NCBI GenBank assembly: GCA_004078665.1
Contig: SCFO01000001.1
Span: 460,377-524,376, forward strand
Direction of reading: 5' to 3'
DNA length: 64,000 nt
Source of the DNA: Halobacillus fulvus
GTDB lineage: Bacteria; Bacillota; Bacilli; Bacillales; Halobacillaceae
This document shows, piece by piece, positions 61,512 to 64,000 of this stretch (its first letter is position 1; each line of letters opens with the position of its first letter). The notes under the pieces are model-generated. The model ran no database searches and was not told the DNA's origin. It saw nothing but the letters and a program-made list of their open reading frames with translations. Both the position numbers and the translations under genes were made by a program.

Positions 61512-61922
61512 ATGAACAAAATGTATGCTTTATTGGTGGCTTTCTTAATGGCTGTCGGAATTCTTGCGGGCTGTGGAACAACACAATCCACAGACTCACA
61601 AGAGGTAGAGGAGGCACCGGCTGCCGAGGAACAAAGTCAGGAAGTTTCGGTAACGGTAGAAGTGAATGACGAGGGAGAAAACCTTGCAACAGAAGAAATC
61701 ACAGTTGAACAGGGTACGACTCTCATGGAAATCATGAAAGACAACTTCGACGTCGAGGAAACCGAAGGATTTATTAACGCGATTGAAGGAATCCAGGGAA
61801 GTGAAGAAGAAAAAATGGCCTGGATGTTCAACATTAACGGTGAGCCTGCAATGGTAGGGGCTAATGAATATGAAGTGGAACAAGGAGACGAGATTACGTT
61901 CAATTACGAGTCATGGGAATGA
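61512..61922 (+). CDS. DUF4430 lipoprotein (candidate cobalamin-binding protein)
   Basis: A 136-residue lipoprotein. The signal peptide ends in a lipobox (GILAGC, Cys21), followed by an acidic linker (about residues 22-45) and a DUF4430 domain (about 48-136). DUF4430 is related to the beta-domain of transcobalamin; the stretch KMAWMFNINGEPAMVGANEYEVEQGDEI is typical. Under a B12 riboswitch, it most likely captures cobalamin or a precursor outside the cell for the transporter encoded next. Start at 61512 after AAAGGATGG. Four bases separate it from the ECF gene. Confidence 0.8.
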   Translation: MNKMYALLVAFLMAVGILAGCGTTQSTDSQEVEEAPAAEEQSQEVSVTVEVNDEGENLATEEITVEQGTTLMEIMKDNFDVEETEGFINAIEGIQGSEEEKMAWMFNINGEPAMVGANEYEVEQGDEITFNYESWE

Positions 61923-61926
61923 TTTA

Positions 61927-62466
61927 ATGAATACGTATAAAATTACACTTATGGCCATGTTAGCCGCTATGGCTGTAGCCGGTAGGGTGGCTTTTGCCCA
62001 CCTGCCGAATATACAGCCTGTGACCGCGATTATTATTTTGACAGGTTTCTGGCTCGGACCGTCAGCGGGAATTATAATGTCATTATTGGTTACATTTGTG
62101 TCTAACATGGTGTTAGGTATGGGGTATTGGACAATTTGGCAAATCATTTCCTGGTCACTAATCGGAATTTTTGCCGGACTACTCGGGAAAGTATGGTCGA
62201 AAATGCCCGTGTGGGTTCTTTCGGCGTTCGGAATCTTCAGCGGATTGCTGTTCGGTTTGATTATATCTTTGACGATGCGGGCAGCTGGACAGCCATTCTG
62301 GGCTTATTATATTGCTGGATTGCCGATGGACATCAATCATGCGATTTCAAACGCTGTGTTTATTCTCGTCCTATCTCCTGTATTAGGCGTTTTGTTTGAA
62401 CGCTATCAAAAAAGAAATCATATCATTACCAAAGACAAAGTATTCTCATCAGATCATAGCTCATGA
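61927..62466 (+). CDS. ECF transporter S component (candidate cobalamin-specific)
   Basis: A 179-residue membrane protein with five to six helices, typical of the substrate-binding S subunit of energy-coupling-factor importers. The N-terminal helix (NTYKITLMAMLAAMAVAGRVAFAHLP) carries the AxxxA-like motif that meets EcfT. No EcfA or EcfT gene is near, so it must use the shared module (group II). The B12 riboswitch and the DUF4430 lipoprotein gene point to cobalamin or cobinamide as substrate. It begins four bases after the lipoprotein gene. Confidence 0.8.
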   Translation: MNTYKITLMAMLAAMAVAGRVAFAHLPNIQPVTAIIILTGFWLGPSAGIIMSLLVTFVSNMVLGMGYWTIWQIISWSLIGIFAGLLGKVWSKMPVWVLSAFGIFSGLLFGLIISLTMRAAGQPFWAYYIAGLPMDINHAISNAVFILVLSPVLGVLFERYQKRNHIITKDKVFSSDHSS

Positions 62467-62495
62467 ATTTGCGTTGTTCATACATGTAGTTTTTT

Positions 62496-62526
62496 AAACC
62501 GCCTGGTTACGGCGGTTTCTTTTTAT
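62496..62526 (+). terminator. Terminator of the B12-riboswitch operon
   Basis: AAACCGCC/GGCGGTTT perfect stem followed by CTTTTTATTT. Confidence 0.9.
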
Positions 62527-62549
62527 TTGCCGACATATTAAGATAGAAA

Positions 62550-62575
62550 TGTAACTTTTTTTATACATAAACGAC
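62550..62575 (+). promoter_or_regulatory. Autoregulatory sigma-X promoter of sigX
   Basis: TGTAAC (62550-62555), 16 bp, CGAC (62572-62575). This is the sigma-X promoter pattern known from B. subtilis, where sigX reads its own operon. It is 28 bp before the start codon. Confidence 0.65.
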
Positions 62576-62602
62576 AAATCATATAAGCAGGAGGTACATG
62601 AG

Positions 62603-63142
62603 GTGAAGCCATTTTTTGATGAATTATACGACGAGTACCATCACGATTTATTTCAATTTCTCATCTATATGGTGAAGGACCGGGATTTGGCAGAGGACTT
62701 AGTTCAGGACGTCTATCTCAAGGTTCTCAAATCCCATGATTCATTCACTGGCAAAAGCACAAGGAAGACATGGCTTTTTTCGATTGCACGTCATGTTGCC
62801 ATCGATTACTTCAGAAAAAAGAAGCGGAAGAGAACCCGGGTAATGGAATTTTTTGATTGGGGAGAAAAAGGCGAAGAGTTGAAGGATCGCCAGGATCTCC
62901 CTGAAGAAGTAGCCATTCAAAATGAGGAATTGAAACAAGTATATATAGCGCTAGATGAATGCACAGTAGACCAACGATCCGTCATCATCTTGCGCTTTAT
63001 TCAAGGCATGTCGATACAAGAGGCGGCCACAATACTTGGGTGGAGCGAAAGTAAAGTGAAAACCACCCAGCATAGAGCCATGAAAGCGCTGAGGAAACGT
63101 CTAGAGAGTGCTGAAGAAGGAGGGGTGCAGCGTGAAGCGTAA
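62603..63142 (+). CDS. sigX: ECF sigma factor SigX
   Basis: A 179-residue extracytoplasmic-function sigma factor. Region 2 is LAEDLVQDVYLKVLKSHDSF with WLFSIARHVAIDYFRKKKRK; region 4 has VDQRSVIILRFIQGMSIQEA and the helix-turn-helix ATILGWSESKVKTTQHRA. In B. subtilis SigX controls genes that alter surface charge (such as dlt and pssA) against cationic peptides. It follows resE there too (only the B12 unit is added here). GTG start with GGAGG eight bases upstream. It overlaps rsiX by 11 bases. Confidence 0.93.
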   Translation: MKPFFDELYDEYHHDLFQFLIYMVKDRDLAEDLVQDVYLKVLKSHDSFTGKSTRKTWLFSIARHVAIDYFRKKKRKRTRVMEFFDWGEKGEELKDRQDLPEEVAIQNEELKQVYIALDECTVDQRSVIILRFIQGMSIQEAATILGWSESKVKTTQHRAMKALRKRLESAEEGGVQREA

Positions 63143-64000
63143 ATCCTATGATGACAAGCAGATCGAACATTTATTAAAGGAACTTCCGTCGATTAAAGAC
63201 AAGCAGTCAAAAGATGAGGTCTATCGAAAGATTCAACATAAAAAACGGAAACCAACTAAGAAAAAGATTCCCTGGCTTATTCCAGGCTTGGCATCCCTTG
63301 CGGTAGTCATCGTTCTTGCCTTAATGGTTCCCGCATTTTTAGGCGGTATACAGAGCCCAATGTCTCAAATGGCGGATGACTCAGCCGATCAAACCGCTTC
63401 GTCTGGTGAAGAATCTTCCGAGGCAGAAAGCACAGAGGAAGCCGCTCCGACACCAAACAATGATCAGGCGATTGGAACGGACGAACAGCAAGGCGAAGGT
63501 GAAGTCTCAACGGATCAAGAAGACGCTGATGCCTCAATGGATGAATCCCCATCTGAAGGACAAATGACGACAGCGTCAACCCTTAAGAGATACACAGCAG
63601 CGTCCGATGGAGAAGCGAACCCCTCTATATTTATAGACGAAAATGCTCAGTTGATCATTCCGTTAACAGGCGTAGGTATGTCAGAAGAGGAGTGGAACAA
63701 TGTTTCTTCTGACATCGATGAAGGGCTCTTGCCAATCGAACCCCCTTACACTTACACAATAGAAGGTCAGCAAGCTACGGTCGTGTTTCCTGATCAATTC
63801 AGCATTAGTGGAAGTTCTGGAACGATAGCACTTGTAGAGTCGATACAGTGGCGCTTGTATTATGAAGGGGTCGACCAGATTCGCCTTCAAACAGAAAGTG
63901 GAGCCCCCGTCTCACTAGGGAATTACGGGGAACTAGAAGAACTTCCTGTTATTGACGAAGGAATTTATATCTATCGCCTTTATGAGTCTCCGTCCACACA
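63132..64000 (+). CDS. rsiX: Anti-sigma-X factor RsiX (3' end outside window)
   Basis: An open frame that runs out of the window (289 codons seen). Start GTG at 63132 (MKRKSYDDKQIEHLLKELPS), inside the end of sigX, preceded by GAAGGAGGGG. Residues 1-45 are the cytoplasmic sigma-binding part, about 47-70 a membrane helix, then an acidic, Ser/Thr-rich linker of about 75 residues and an outside domain. Its end GNYGELEELPVI followed by YIYRLYES resembles B. subtilis RsiX. It holds SigX at the membrane until a signal releases it. Confidence 0.88.
   Translation, partial: MKRKSYDDKQIEHLLKELPSIKDKQSKDEVYRKIQHKKRKPTKKKIPWLIPGLASLAVVIVLALMVPAFLGGIQSPMSQMADDSADQTASSGEESSEAESTEEAAPTPNNDQAIGTDEQQGEGEVSTDQEDADASMDESPSEGQMTTASTLKRYTAASDGEANPSIFIDENAQLIIPLTGVGMSEEEWNNVSSDIDEGLLPIEPPYTYTIEGQQATVVFPDQFSISGSSGTIALVESIQWRLYYEGVDQIRLQTESGAPVSLGNYGELEELPVIDEGIYIYRLYESPST

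Noticed and set aside
1-64000. CRISPR array, prophage, tRNA, rRNA or intact IS
   Set aside because: No regularly spaced repeats, phage structural genes, tRNA-like cloverleafs or transposase genes were found on either strand; the only mobile-type element is the 157-bp MITE.

Overview
The window is chromosomal DNA of an endospore-forming Bacillaceae bacterium. It carries spoIIM, spoIIAA-spoIIAB-sigF, a spoVA operon, dacF, dacB-spmA-spmB and the resABCDE-sigX-rsiX block, in nearly the order known from Bacillus subtilis. A Halobacillus/Pontibacillus-type genus is my best guess, but nothing in the sequence proves the genus. No rRNA, tRNA, CRISPR array, prophage or intact insertion sequence was seen.

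Layout. (1) 1-1410 is the end of a B. subtilis-like yqjW-yqkB-yqkE stretch. (2) 1460-30300 is a block of stand-alone genes and short operons on both strands. It holds an exporter of the YhaQP type, a Ca/Mn-type antiporter behind a yybP-ykoY riboswitch, an ArsR-type regulator with an MFS pump, a CPA1 antiporter, a FusB-like protein, a RodA-like protein, RlmN, an old-yellow-enzyme, YkuI, an alpha-glucosidase, several acetyltransferases, SppA-YteJ, a DHA2 drug exporter and a dipeptidase. In B. subtilis yqkE and yqkF are neighbours, so this block separates them here. (3) 30341-39141 is yqkF, nudF, endoQ, spoIIM, fur, yqzK, xerD, deoB, punA and pdp. (4) 39240-46579 is the forespore programme: dacF, spoIIA-sigF and spoVA. 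(5) 46710-53903 is lysA, ppiB, a mini M50 protein, ribT, ypuF, scpAB and dacB-spmAB. (6) 54216-64000 is rluB, cytochrome c maturation (resABC), the ResDE two-component system, a cobalamin-riboswitch uptake unit, and sigX with the first part of rsiX.

Regulation visible in the DNA fits the genes. There are candidate promoters for sigma-W (three, before a PH-domain gene, an unknown membrane-protein operon and sppA), sigma-F (dacF), sigma-H (spoIIA), sigma-G (spoVA), sigma-E (dacB) and sigma-X (sigX itself). fur has a perfect Fur box and a near-perfect PerR box. Two metabolite riboswitches (Mn2+ and cobalamin) precede transporters.

Most notable for follow-up: a sigma-W-type operon of three small proteins without assigned function (15817-17152); a 157-bp MITE-like element with a perfect 8-bp target duplication inserted at the stop codon of yteJ (23838-24010); the orphan B12-riboswitch lipoprotein/ECF S-component pair (61145-62466); and a 33-residue gene with its own strong ribosome binding site and terminator (28785-28995).
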